This document shows positions 17,704 through 25,612 of a stretch of 64,000 nucleotides of DNA, piece by piece (positions within the stretch are counted from its first letter, which is position 1; each line of letters opens with the position of its first letter). Both the position numbers and the translations under genes were made by a program. The stretch is from DAIOEK01 sp036746315. Its GTDB lineage: Bacteria > Chloroflexota > Anaerolineae > Anaerolineales > Anaerolineaceae. The notes beneath the pieces are model-generated. The model was not told the DNA's origin and did not search any database. It saw only the letters and a list, made by a program, of their open reading frames with translations. The DNA is taken from positions 1 to 64,000 of the forward strand of contig DAIOEK010000006.1 of assembly GCA_036746315.1 (NCBI GenBank). The letters are read 5' to 3'.

Positions 17704-18315
17704 GTGGATTTTATGAAAATCTGTCTTGCTACTGAAAATCCGGGTAAGCTGGAAGAATTCTTATCCCTGTTGGAAGAGTATCCATTTGAATGTGTTACCG
17801 CCCGGCAAATGGGTTTATTCCTTGATGCCGAAGAGACCGGCAACACATATCGCGAGAACGCCCAGATCAAAGCGCATCTGTATGCCAACGCGACCGGTTT
17901 GCCATCCCTGGCGGATGATACCGGCCTGGAGGTACAGGCGATTAATGGGGCACCGGGTCTGTATTCCAAACGATATTTACCACAACCCGGGGCAACCGAT
18001 GCTGACCGCAGGCAATTCCTGCTCTCCAACCTGAAAAACTTTCCGCGTCCCTGGAAGGCGCGCTTCACCTGTACGGTGTGTGTCGCGCTTCCGGATGGCA
18101 GCGAATGGTTTACCAGCGGGGAATGCAGGGGTGAGATCGTCCCTGAAGGACGGGGCGAGAATGGCTTTGGCTATGATCGCATTTTTCTCTTGCAATCCCA
18201 GGGATTGACCATGGCTGAGCTTTCGCTTGTACAAAAGAATGTGCTCAGTCATCGGGCAAAGGCAGTGATTGCCGCGATTCCCATTTTGGACAGACTGGCA
18301 AAGGATAAACCCTGA
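17704..18315 (+). CDS. rdgB: dITP/XTP pyrophosphatase (RdgB/HAM1)
   Basis: 203 residues. It hydrolyses deaminated purine nucleoside triphosphates (dITP, XTP) to the monophosphates and so keeps them out of DNA. Family motifs are CLATENPGKLEEF at the N-terminus, LADDTGLEVQAINGAPGLYS with the catalytic aspartate, the ENGFGYDRIF substrate loop and the C-terminal SHRAKA. GGAG at 17695-17698 suits the GTG at 17704 (5-base spacing); an ATG three codons later is possible. Its stop overlaps the following metallo-beta-lactamase start by one base, so the two are translationally coupled. GC content returns to the regional level here. Confidence 0.93.
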   Translation: MDFMKICLATENPGKLEEFLSLLEEYPFECVTARQMGLFLDAEETGNTYRENAQIKAHLYANATGLPSLADDTGLEVQAINGAPGLYSKRYLPQPGATDADRRQFLLSNLKNFPRPWKARFTCTVCVALPDGSEWFTSGECRGEIVPEGRGENGFGYDRIFLLQSQGLTMAELSLVQKNVLSHRAKAVIAAIPILDRLAKDKP

Positions 18316-19184
18316 TGGATTTCAAACAGGTCAGTGATCACAGTTGGTATGCGCATAGCCGCTTATATGAGTACAACAGCGGCATCATCGAATCCGATGG
18401 TCTCGTTTGGCTTATCGACCCGGGAATGACACCGGATGAGGTGATCCATATTCGTGAGTTCTGCACAAAACAAGGCTGGGAAATTCAAGCTGTTTTGATC
18501 ACACATTTTCACTACGACCATGTTCTGGGTGTCAATGCTTTTGATGATGCCATCCGGGTGACACATGGCCGTTTCGAGGCAGAGTACACGCGGATGAAAC
18601 AACGCAACCAGGCGGCAATTGACAGACTGGTTGCCGGTGGAGATATGAATCTGCCACCCTGGGGATGGGATGTGACATCCGACTGGCAGATCAACCGAAC
18701 ACAATCCTTCCTGATCAATGACCTGGAGGTGCTGGTGATTCCCCTGCCCGGGCATACCGCAGACCAGATTGGGGTCTTCATTCCCCGGGATGGGTCTCTG
18801 TTTGCCGCGGATACATTATCCGACCTCGAGATACCCTTCCTCAGTTTTGATGCCCTTGCTTATCAAAAATCTTTGGAAAAGCTGCGGCGCTACACGTTGG
18901 AAAGGATCGTCCCGGGACATGGGTGCCCTTCCCTGGGTGCAGTTGAAAGTCGTGAAAGGATTCAACGTGATTTGGTGTACATTCGCGTGTTAAGGCGGAT
19001 GGTGAAGCGTCTGCTGGGCGGCGGAGCCAGCCTTGAGCAGGTCCGCGAAGCCTGTGCGGATATTCCGATCATTCTGCCCGATGATAATTTCGGACCGCAT
19101 ACCTGGAATATTGAAAGCATTTTCCTGGAGATGGGCGGAGATGCCGGCGAAGAAAAAATCGGTTGGGAGCGAGAGTGGGATTAA
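18315..19184 (+). CDS. Metallo-beta-lactamase-fold hydrolase
   Basis: 289 residues with the zinc motif THFHYDH (H64, H66, D68, H69). Further metal ligands lie in PLPGHTADQIG, FAADTLSD and VPGHGCP, so both metal sites look complete. The C-terminal helical tail (RDLVYIRVLRRMVKRLLGGG) is like that of glyoxalase II-type and other small-thioester MBL hydrolases. The substrate is not known. It overlaps rdgB by one base and ends two bases short of the converging GrpB-like gene, with no visible terminator between them. Confidence 0.88.
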   Translation: MDFKQVSDHSWYAHSRLYEYNSGIIESDGLVWLIDPGMTPDEVIHIREFCTKQGWEIQAVLITHFHYDHVLGVNAFDDAIRVTHGRFEAEYTRMKQRNQAAIDRLVAGGDMNLPPWGWDVTSDWQINRTQSFLINDLEVLVIPLPGHTADQIGVFIPRDGSLFAADTLSDLEIPFLSFDALAYQKSLEKLRRYTLERIVPGHGCPSLGAVESRERIQRDLVYIRVLRRMVKRLLGGGASLEQVREACADIPIILPDDNFGPHTWNIESIFLEMGGDAGEEKIGWEREWD

Positions 19185-19185
19185 C

Positions 19186-19716
19186 CTAATTGTCGGAAGA
19201 TACACCTGCCAATGATTCTATCCTGCGGATAAAATCGCCCTTGGAATCGGTATAGGAATCACGATCCGTCTGATATTTTGCAGCAAGCCCTATTTTTAAT
19301 TGGGCATATTCATTTGCTTCATCCGGATGGTTGCGCAGATAATCTCGAAACGCCATATGGCGCACCCAGAAAGGCGTGCCGAATTCCACGACATGCAGGT
19401 GGAATTCATCTTCCGAATGTCTGCCCTTGTAAAAGTATCTCCTGTTGGGCAGGTCTGTTTCATACCTGGGTTCATAGATATACCCCAACGAGGCGACTGC
19501 GGCGATCAATTGATTTGTTTCCGTCAGAGAAATAATGGCAGCCAGAATATCAATGGTTGGCTTGGCGGTCATGCCCGGGATGGCTGTGCTGCCGATATGT
19601 TCAATATGAGTGAGGAGTGCTCCAGCGGCTCGTTGGAGCAGATTTTGTTCCGCGGCGAATTTTACGCTCCACTGCGGATCGTAGGTATGCAGGGTTACCG
19701 GTGTATCCAGGGGCAT
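19186..19716 (-). CDS. GrpB/UPF0157 family nucleotidyltransferase-fold protein
   Basis: 176 residues with the UPF0157 signature: YDPQWSVKFAAEQNLL near the N-terminus, HIEHIGSTAIPGMTAKPTIDIL (the nucleotidyltransferase-fold core with an acidic pair), then EDEFHLHVVEFG and FRDYLRNHPDEANEYAQLK. Some members resemble CoaE-linked or glutamate-rich GrpB domains; no biochemical role is established for this branch. It is translationally coupled to the small upstream gene through a TAATG overlap. The two form a short leftward operon. Confidence 0.88.
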   Translation of the reverse strand: MPLDTPVTLHTYDPQWSVKFAAEQNLLQRAAGALLTHIEHIGSTAIPGMTAKPTIDILAAIISLTETNQLIAAVASLGYIYEPRYETDLPNRRYFYKGRHSEDEFHLHVVEFGTPFWVRHMAFRDYLRNHPDEANEYAQLKIGLAAKYQTDRDSYTDSKGDFIRRIESLAGVSSDN

Positions 19717-19847
19717 TAGTGTACAACCAATGCAAGCACCCAGGACAGGATCAGGATGATCGAGATAATGATGAATACGATCCGCTGCATGCGTATTTTG
19801 CGCTGTTCGCGGGTCGATCCGCTTTTCTTTGTGTTATTGTTGCTCAT
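19716..19847 (-). CDS. Small single-helix membrane protein, function unknown
   Basis: 43 residues: a polar, basic N-terminus (SNNNTKKSGSTREQRKIRMQ) and one membrane helix (RIVFIIISIILILSWVLALV). By the positive-inside rule the N-terminus should be cytoplasmic. Its stop and the GrpB-like start share one base, which supports real translation. A TATAAT on the minus strand at about 19879-19884 is a possible promoter. I chose the ATG at 19847 because the longer reading runs through that box and through the terminator of the neighbouring gene. Confidence 0.6.
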   Translation of the reverse strand: MSNNNTKKSGSTREQRKIRMQRIVFIIISIILILSWVLALVVH

Positions 19848-19899
19848 ATGATTTATTCCAATCGCTTTCTGTAGAATATTATAATCCGGCTTTGACGTG

Positions 19900-19931
19900 A
19901 AAAACCAGCCCCGGGTTATCCGGAGCTGGTT
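19900..19931 (-). terminator. Terminator of the CbpA-HtrA-baeRF operon
   Basis: A 12-bp stem with one mismatch (19903-19914 with 19920-19931) is followed on the minus strand by TTTTTC. It lies 19 bases after the baeRF stop at 19950. Confidence 0.85.
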
Positions 19932-19949
19932 GCTTTTAATCACACAGAT

Positions 19950-21050
19950 TCAATATCTCAAAATGGCGGCAATGCTGCCGACCTGATCAAGCTCGTGTGA
20001 ATTGTGTACCACCTCTACATCCCCACCGGATTGCAACACAGAACGAACTGCCAGATCGACGACATCCGAAACCTTCTCGGTTTTGGAGGAACACAGGGGA
20101 CATACATCCAGCTTGTGGGGTGTGATGAGCCCGCAGTTTTGGCATTGAACACCTTGAGAGACATAACCATCCCTGAACATAAGGGTCTGAACTCGATGGT
20201 TGCTGACTGCATTGAGAACATTTTCCACACCGACTGCTCCACCGCTGCCTTTGGCAGATGCCGTGACGGCGGCATTGATCATTTTGTGTTCCCTTTTCTT
20301 TTCAGCCTCCTCGCCGGTCTGCATTGCCTTGCCGAGCACTTCTACATGGCTGGCAGTCATCGCGATGGGAAAAGTACCCACCACCAAGCTTTGCCATGCC
20401 TTGGGGAATTCCGCAAGGAAGGCTTGTACATTGTCATCTGTTCCACCGATCAATATTCGGCGAATACTTTTGGCTTCGAAGAAATGGACTGCAAAATCAG
20501 CCGAAGCTTTCATGTTGCGGTCGACGACTTCATCTTCGTAACCGGTTCGACCGGCAATTCCGCCCCTGCGACCAGCTACGGTGGAAGCTCCTCCGCGTTT
20601 GACGTGTTTCACTTCCTCACCCAGGGTGCCTTCCTGTTCTTCCAACTCGCCAAGATGGAAGTAGAACAGCCGGGCGCCTTGTTTGTCCACCAATACCACA
20701 CCATATCCGCCATAGGCATCCCATATGTCAGCCAATGGTTTGAAGTGTGGATGGTTGCCGACCCAAACTCGACTATTGAGGGTCACCGATAAAGGATAGG
20801 CTCTAAAAAAGCCATCCGGCGCGCACGAAAAAACAGCCACGCTTCTGCCGGTCCAGTCATACTCATGGGCAAAATACTGTTCTATTCGGTCCACGTCCTT
20901 CGGAAGTTCCAGGTCTTTCAGCATGCTTCTGAGCCGCAGCCGGTAGGCGTCGGCGTTGCCTTGGGCTGGTTCGGTATTCAAATACAGGCTGAGGACCTGG
21001 TTCTGCGATGTGTACTCCAACAGTTCACGCAAATCGCTTTCAGTCAACAT
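19950..21050 (-). CDS. Bacterial eRF1-like protein (baeRF family) with zinc ribbon
   Basis: 366 residues with the three-domain plan of archaeo-eukaryotic release factor 1 relatives. The N-terminal part (LSLYLNTEPA, VAVFSCAPDGFFRAY) and a central RNase H-like domain (YGVVLVDKQGARLFYFHLGEL, RRILIGGTDDNV) lead to an L7Ae-like C-terminal domain. The C-terminal domain carries CQNCGLITPHKLDVCPLC, a four-cysteine zinc ribbon at the eRF1 minidomain position. A basic glycine-rich loop (RGGASTVAGRRGG) lies where eRF1 would have its GGQ segment, but no GGQ is present. Relatives act on stalled ribosomes or tRNA; that role is inferred here. AAGGAGGG fixes the start. It is third in an operon with a DnaJ-like co-chaperone and HtrA. 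Confidence 0.8.
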   Translation of the reverse strand: MLTESDLRELLEYTSQNQVLSLYLNTEPAQGNADAYRLRLRSMLKDLELPKDVDRIEQYFAHEYDWTGRSVAVFSCAPDGFFRAYPLSVTLNSRVWVGNHPHFKPLADIWDAYGGYGVVLVDKQGARLFYFHLGELEEQEGTLGEEVKHVKRGGASTVAGRRGGIAGRTGYEDEVVDRNMKASADFAVHFFEAKSIRRILIGGTDDNVQAFLAEFPKAWQSLVVGTFPIAMTASHVEVLGKAMQTGEEAEKKREHKMINAAVTASAKGSGGAVGVENVLNAVSNHRVQTLMFRDGYVSQGVQCQNCGLITPHKLDVCPLCSSKTEKVSDVVDLAVRSVLQSGGDVEVVHNSHELDQVGSIAAILRY

Positions 21051-21089
21051 ATGCCCTCCTTACGGTACTAAGAAATGGCGTACTCTGGC

Positions 21090-22268
21090 TTACGGGCGAG
21101 TTCCGAGCTTCAGTTCAATCTCCTTTTCCGATCCGTTTCGAATAATCGTCAGGGTGACCGAATCACCCGGGTTCTTGTTATTGATCAAATATTTCAATAG
21201 ATCGCCAAAGGTGAGGATGTGATGCCCGTCAATGGCGGTAATCAAATCACCTCCCTTGGATAATCCCTGAATTTGCGTGGCTTGGGTTCCGGCTTTCAAC
21301 CCGGCTTTATCTGCCGGACCACCCGATACGATGCTGACAATATAGGCGCCGGTGGATTGCGGCAAACCAAGTTCTTCCTCCATTGCCAGTGAGAGGGATG
21401 GCAAACTGGACAAACCAAGGTATGGGTAATCGTACTTCCCGTTGGCAATCAGTTCAGGAACCACACGCTTGACAATATTAATGGCTACGGCAAACCCAAT
21501 GCCAATATTGCCTGAGTCACCGGTCAATGTTGTACTGCTGGTTTGAATGGCTCGGTTGATACCAATAACCTGACCCTGCAGGTTGAGCAGCGGTCCGCCG
21601 GAATTACCCGGGTTGATGGCTGCATCTGTTTGGATGAGATCGCCGGCGGTGTAAACACTGCCGTCCTGGGTGGAGTGCATGGAATCAAGCGTCCTGCCCA
21701 GAGCAGAAACGATGCCGGTGGTCATGGTGCCATCCAATCCATACGGGTTGCCAATAGCTACCACAGTCTGCCCGACCTTGATTTGATCCGAGTCACCCAT
21801 TGGCAGAGGAACCAGCTCGTCGGCTGGGGCATCGATCTTCAAAACGGCAATGTCCGAATCTTTATCGGTGCCGACCACAGTGGCGCGGGCTTTGAAGCCG
21901 GAGGGAAAATCGATCTCAATATCCTGAGCGTCTTCGACCACATGATAATTGGTGATGATATGTCCGTCCTTATCGTAAACGAAGCCCGACCCTTGCCCGG
22001 TACCCATACCCGAACCCACGATAATGGCAACCACGCCGGGGCTGACATTTTCATACAGGGCAGCCTGGGCGTCTGAGAGGTTGGCGTAAACCTGGGTATC
22101 CAAGACCTGCTGGGGTAAGGCAGCCACCTGGGTGGACATTTGTGCGGCTGCCGTGGGGACTTGTTGAATTTGTCCCACGATGCCATCACCCAGATGAATG
22201 GGCCCCGCACATGCAAGCATGCTGGATATGATGACGATTACCGGTATTAGTATTTTTAACCTTTTCAT
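21090..22268 (-). CDS. htrA: HtrA/DegP-type serine protease lipoprotein with PDZ domain
   Basis: 392 residues. The signal peptide ends in a lipobox (SMLAC, lipid cysteine C20), so the enzyme is anchored outside the membrane. The trypsin-like domain shows the full triad: H109 in TNYHVVEDA, D139 in DKDSDIAVLKID and S223 in NPGNSGGPLLN. One PDZ domain follows (ITAIDGHHILTFGDLLKYL). It degrades or refolds damaged envelope proteins. AGAGG lies at ribosome-binding distance. It begins 32 bases after the DnaJ-like gene and 39 bases before baeRF, all in the same direction, which fits a stress operon. Confidence 0.95.
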   Translation of the reverse strand: MKRLKILIPVIVIISSMLACAGPIHLGDGIVGQIQQVPTAAAQMSTQVAALPQQVLDTQVYANLSDAQAALYENVSPGVVAIIVGSGMGTGQGSGFVYDKDGHIITNYHVVEDAQDIEIDFPSGFKARATVVGTDKDSDIAVLKIDAPADELVPLPMGDSDQIKVGQTVVAIGNPYGLDGTMTTGIVSALGRTLDSMHSTQDGSVYTAGDLIQTDAAINPGNSGGPLLNLQGQVIGINRAIQTSSTTLTGDSGNIGIGFAVAINIVKRVVPELIANGKYDYPYLGLSSLPSLSLAMEEELGLPQSTGAYIVSIVSGGPADKAGLKAGTQATQIQGLSKGGDLITAIDGHHILTFGDLLKYLINNKNPGDSVTLTIIRNGSEKEIELKLGTRP

Positions 22269-22300
22269 ATTGCCTCTTGGTCGGGAGGGATGTTTTATGA

Positions 22301-23230
22301 TTAATTTCTCCCGGCTAATTTTCTAAACAAAGCTTTATCATCTTCCGATAGATTGCGGGGAATGGTGACTTTAATGCGGGCGTAAAGATCGCCGCTCTGA
22401 GCAGGAGTCTTTAAATGTGGCATTCCCCTTCCGCTCAATCGGAATGTCTGCCCGGGTTGTGTGCCTGCCGGAATGGTGAGCAGTACCGACCCTCCCGGCG
22501 TGTTAACGTTGACCTGTCCGCCCAGAATGGCAGTGTATAGGTCAATACTGGCGTCGGTGTAAAGATCATCTTCTTTGCGTTCGTATCGGATATCGGAAAG
22601 GACATCAATCACCAGATATAGATCCACCTTTAGGTTGGCAGTGGAACCTGCCGGTACGCGAACCTTGGTACCGGTCCTTGCCCCGCGTGGAATCTTAACC
22701 TCCAGCCGGGAAGTGCCGGATTGGATGGTGCGCGTGGTACCTTGATAAGCTTCCATGAGCGTGATCTGAATGGGCTGTTCCATCGAGCGCGGCGCCTGGC
22801 TGCGCGAGGATGTTCTGCCGGCAGTATTCATCCCTCCGGCTGCGAAATCTCCGAAGATCATACGGAAGAAATCGGAAAAACCTCCTCCACCGCCACCAAA
22901 CAGGTCGCCGAGATTATCCACCTGCACCCGGCGTCCACCACCCTGTCCGGAGTTATACCATTGCTCCCAGTTAAAACCGCCCGGCGTCCCTCCGCTCTGC
23001 TGGTAATTAAAGTAAGAATCACCGAGTTGATCGTACCGCGTTCGTTTTTGCGGATCACTCAGTACCTGGTATGCTTCATTGATATCTTTGAACTTATCTT
23101 CTGCCTTTTTATCATCCGGATTGCGGTCGGGATGGTATTTCATCGCCAGCTTGCGATAAGCTTTTTTAATTTCCTGATCAGAAGCACTACGCTCGACGCC
23201 AAGAGTTTTGTAGTAGTCTTTATATTCCAT
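22301..23230 (-). CDS. DnaJ/CbpA-type J-domain co-chaperone without zinc finger
   Basis: 309 residues. J-domain at residues 1-70 with the HPD motif (KYHPDRNPDD), then a G/F-rich segment with FGGGGGGFSDFF and the two DnaJ C-terminal substrate domains. There is no CxxCxGxG zinc-finger repeat, so this is a type II (CbpA-like) J-protein. It stimulates a DnaK ATPase and delivers substrates. A complete type I DnaJ lies in the CIRCE operon at 40645. It is the first gene of the leftward operon with HtrA and baeRF. No Shine-Dalgarno is visible and a promoter ends only 11 bases before the ATG, so the leader is very short. Confidence 0.93.
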   Translation of the reverse strand: MEYKDYYKTLGVERSASDQEIKKAYRKLAMKYHPDRNPDDKKAEDKFKDINEAYQVLSDPQKRTRYDQLGDSYFNYQQSGGTPGGFNWEQWYNSGQGGGRRVQVDNLGDLFGGGGGGFSDFFRMIFGDFAAGGMNTAGRTSSRSQAPRSMEQPIQITLMEAYQGTTRTIQSGTSRLEVKIPRGARTGTKVRVPAGSTANLKVDLYLVIDVLSDIRYERKEDDLYTDASIDLYTAILGGQVNVNTPGGSVLLTIPAGTQPGQTFRLSGRGMPHLKTPAQSGDLYARIKVTIPRNLSEDDKALFRKLAGRN

Positions 23231-23241
23231 AAGTTGTATTA

Positions 23242-23269
23242 ATTATGAGCCGCCGGGTGGTTAAGTCAA
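23242..23269 (-). promoter_or_regulatory. Promoter of the CbpA-HtrA-baeRF operon
   Basis: On the minus strand TTGACT (23269-23264), a 16-base spacer and CATAAT (23247-23242) end 11 bases before the ATG at 23230. A transcript from it would carry a leader of only about 4 bases. Confidence 0.55.
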
Positions 23270-23455
23270 TATCTTTACGACACATCTAATAATGTTCTAA
23301 CAGATATCTAAATTTGCTTTAATCCTGGCTACATATTTTGCATGCAATCGCGTCTTTAAAGTCAGATACAAGACTACCATAGCGCCACGGTAGCTATGCT
23401 ATACTGATTTGCATAACGGTCTTTCTCTTTTATTTCACACCTTTACCAATTATGG

Positions 23456-25612
23456 ATGGATCTTGATCCTGTGGAACTGACATCCCAGCAAGAGGAAATT
23501 GCCTACCCAGTCCGGTCAGCCAGAACGTTCTTGACCGGACCAGCCGGGTGCGGCAAAACCACCGTGGGCGCGGAGCGCTTGTATCGAATGCTTCTGGGTG
23601 GCATTCCGGCAGACCAGATACTGGTGCTGACCCCGCAGCGTTCGCTGGCAGGGGCGTATCATGAGGTGCTCGCCCGTGTGGATATTCCCCCGGGCGGGTC
23701 GGTGGATATTTTGACCATGAATGGTCTGGCGCAGCGCATGATCAACCTGTTTTGGGCTATGGTGGCACCCAATGCCGGGTTTGCATCTGTTTCCACCGCC
23801 CCCAACTATCTCACCATCGAAACCGCCCAGTTTTATATGGCGCGCATTGTCGAGGAAAAACGCTCGCGGGAGGGTTACTTCGCCGCGGTGAAGATGGATC
23901 CGCACCGGCTGTACAGCCAGCTACTGGATAACCTGAACAAATCCGCCCTGGTTGGCTTCCCTTACGCCGAGATCGGTGAACGCCTGAAATCCGCCTGGAG
24001 TGGCCCTACCAGCCAGTTGCGGGTATACGATCAGGCGCAGGATTGCATCAACCTGTTTCGCGCATTTTGCCTGGAGAATCGCCTGCTGGATTACTCTCTG
24101 CAAATGGAGCTTTTCTACCAGCGCCTGTGGGACAGCCTGCTCTGCCATAAATATCTCGTTGATCGTTATCCACACCTGCTGGTTGATAACCTCGAGGAAG
24201 ACACCCCAGCCGCGCATGACATTCTGGCCACCTGGCTGCCCTCACTGAAGACCGCGTTGCTGATCGCCGACCGGGATGGTGGTTACCGTCAATTTCTGGG
24301 GGCAGACCCGTCTTCCGCGGAGAAGGTAGCGAACCTGTGTGACGAAGTGATCACTCTGGAACAGTCCTTCGTTTCGCCCGAGCCGTTGCAGCAATTTGTG
24401 AAGCAGATCGCAGCAGCCAGCAGGCAGGCGGAATGGACGCAGAAGGATGATCCGGCTATTCCATCACTGGCTGCCCATATCGAATTCGCTGCACATCATT
24501 TCTTTCCGCAAATGTTGGATGCCTGTGTCGAGACGGTCAGAGAACTGGTGGAAGAACAGCAGGTGCCGGCGGAAGAAATCGCCATCCTGGCGCCGTTCAT
24601 GCCGGATACCCTGCGTTTCAGCCTGGTTCACCGCCTGGGTACGCTGAACATCCCGGTGCGTACGGTGCGCCCGTCGCGCTCCCTGCGCGATGAGGCTTAT
24701 GTGCGTTGCATACTGACACTCGCCAAACTGGCGCATCCGCAGTGGGAGCTTGCCCCGCATTTGCAGGATATTATCCATACCCTGCATGTATCCATCGAAG
24801 AGCTGGATTTGCTGCGGGCAACCCAATTGGGCAGGATCATCTATCGCCGCAAGGGCAGCCAGTTTGCGCTCTCTGATTTTGATCAAATTCACCGTGCTGA
24901 AAAGGAAAAGATCAGCTATGTTTGCGGCAATCGTTATGAAACGTTGCGCAAATGGCTGGAGCTTTATCGGCTGGAGCCGGTGGATGAATTGGATATCTTT
25001 TTGCGGCGGATCTTTGGCGAGGTGTTGTCACAGCCGGGTTTTGGCTTTCACGCGGACACGAACGCGGGTGAAGTCACTGCCAACCTGGTCGAATCCGCTG
25101 CCAAGTTTCGCTTCAACATTCAGCAGACTGTTGGGGTGGAAGCATCGATTGGCAGGGAATTCATCCAATCTGTGGAAAGCGGTCTGGTGGCAGCCCAATT
25201 CTTGCGCCAATACCAACAGGAAAACAAGGGTGCGGTATTCCTGGCACCGGCACACACCTATTTGATGCAAAACAAGCCGGTGGATGTGCAGATCTGGCTG
25301 GATATTGGCTCATTGGGTTGGTGGGAACGTCTGGAGCAGCCGCTCACCCATCCTTATGTCTTGAGCCGTTCCTGGGAGCCGGGCAGTAAGTGGACGGACA
25401 CGACCGAATATGCAGCCAATCAACGCAGTATGTACCGTGTGATTGCCGGTTTGCTGCGCCGTTGCCGCCGGAAGGTGTATTTCCATTATGCCGAGATCAA
25501 TGAGCAGGGATTTACCCAACAGGGAGAGTTGCTGAAGGTGCTGCAAACTGCGGCGCTCCGTTCGCAATTCTTCCAGAGCGCCGCCGGCAGCCAGGGGGAT
25601 GATCATGCCTGA
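23456..25612 (+). CDS. UvrD-like helicase paralogue with degenerate motifs (AddB/RecC-like)
   Basis: 718 residues. Walker A is intact (LTGPAGCGKTTVGAERLYRM) and motif Ia is recognisable (VLTPQRSLAGAY). Motif II reads LLVDNLEEDTP instead of DEFQDT or DEAQD, motif III is LLIADRDGGYRQFL instead of VGDxxQxIY, and the C-terminal RRKVYFHYAE segment has lost the motif VI GxTRA arginine pattern. Such a helicase resembles the inactive or scanning subunit of double-strand-break resection complexes (RecC, AddB). It overlaps the active helicase gene by 8 bases and heads an operon with a RecB-type nuclease and RecJ. No ribosome-binding site is seen before the ATG at 23456; an ATG four bases earlier is in a dead frame. 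Confidence 0.75.
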   Translation: MDLDPVELTSQQEEIAYPVRSARTFLTGPAGCGKTTVGAERLYRMLLGGIPADQILVLTPQRSLAGAYHEVLARVDIPPGGSVDILTMNGLAQRMINLFWAMVAPNAGFASVSTAPNYLTIETAQFYMARIVEEKRSREGYFAAVKMDPHRLYSQLLDNLNKSALVGFPYAEIGERLKSAWSGPTSQLRVYDQAQDCINLFRAFCLENRLLDYSLQMELFYQRLWDSLLCHKYLVDRYPHLLVDNLEEDTPAAHDILATWLPSLKTALLIADRDGGYRQFLGADPSSAEKVANLCDEVITLEQSFVSPEPLQQFVKQIAAASRQAEWTQKDDPAIPSLAAHIEFAAHHFFPQMLDACVETVRELVEEQQVPAEEIAILAPFMPDTLRFSLVHRLGTLNIPVRTVRPSRSLRDEAYVRCILTLAKLAHPQWELAPHLQDIIHTLHVSIEELDLLRATQLGRIIYRRKGSQFALSDFDQIHRAEKEKISYVCGNRYETLRKWLELYRLEPVDELDIFLRRIFGEVLSQPGFGFHADTNAGEVTANLVESAAKFRFNIQQTVGVEASIGREFIQSVESGLVAAQFLRQYQQENKGAVFLAPAHTYLMQNKPVDVQIWLDIGSLGWWERLEQPLTHPYVLSRSWEPGSKWTDTTEYAANQRSMYRVIAGLLRRCRRKVYFHYAEINEQGFTQQGELLKVLQTAALRSQFFQSAAGSQGDDHA

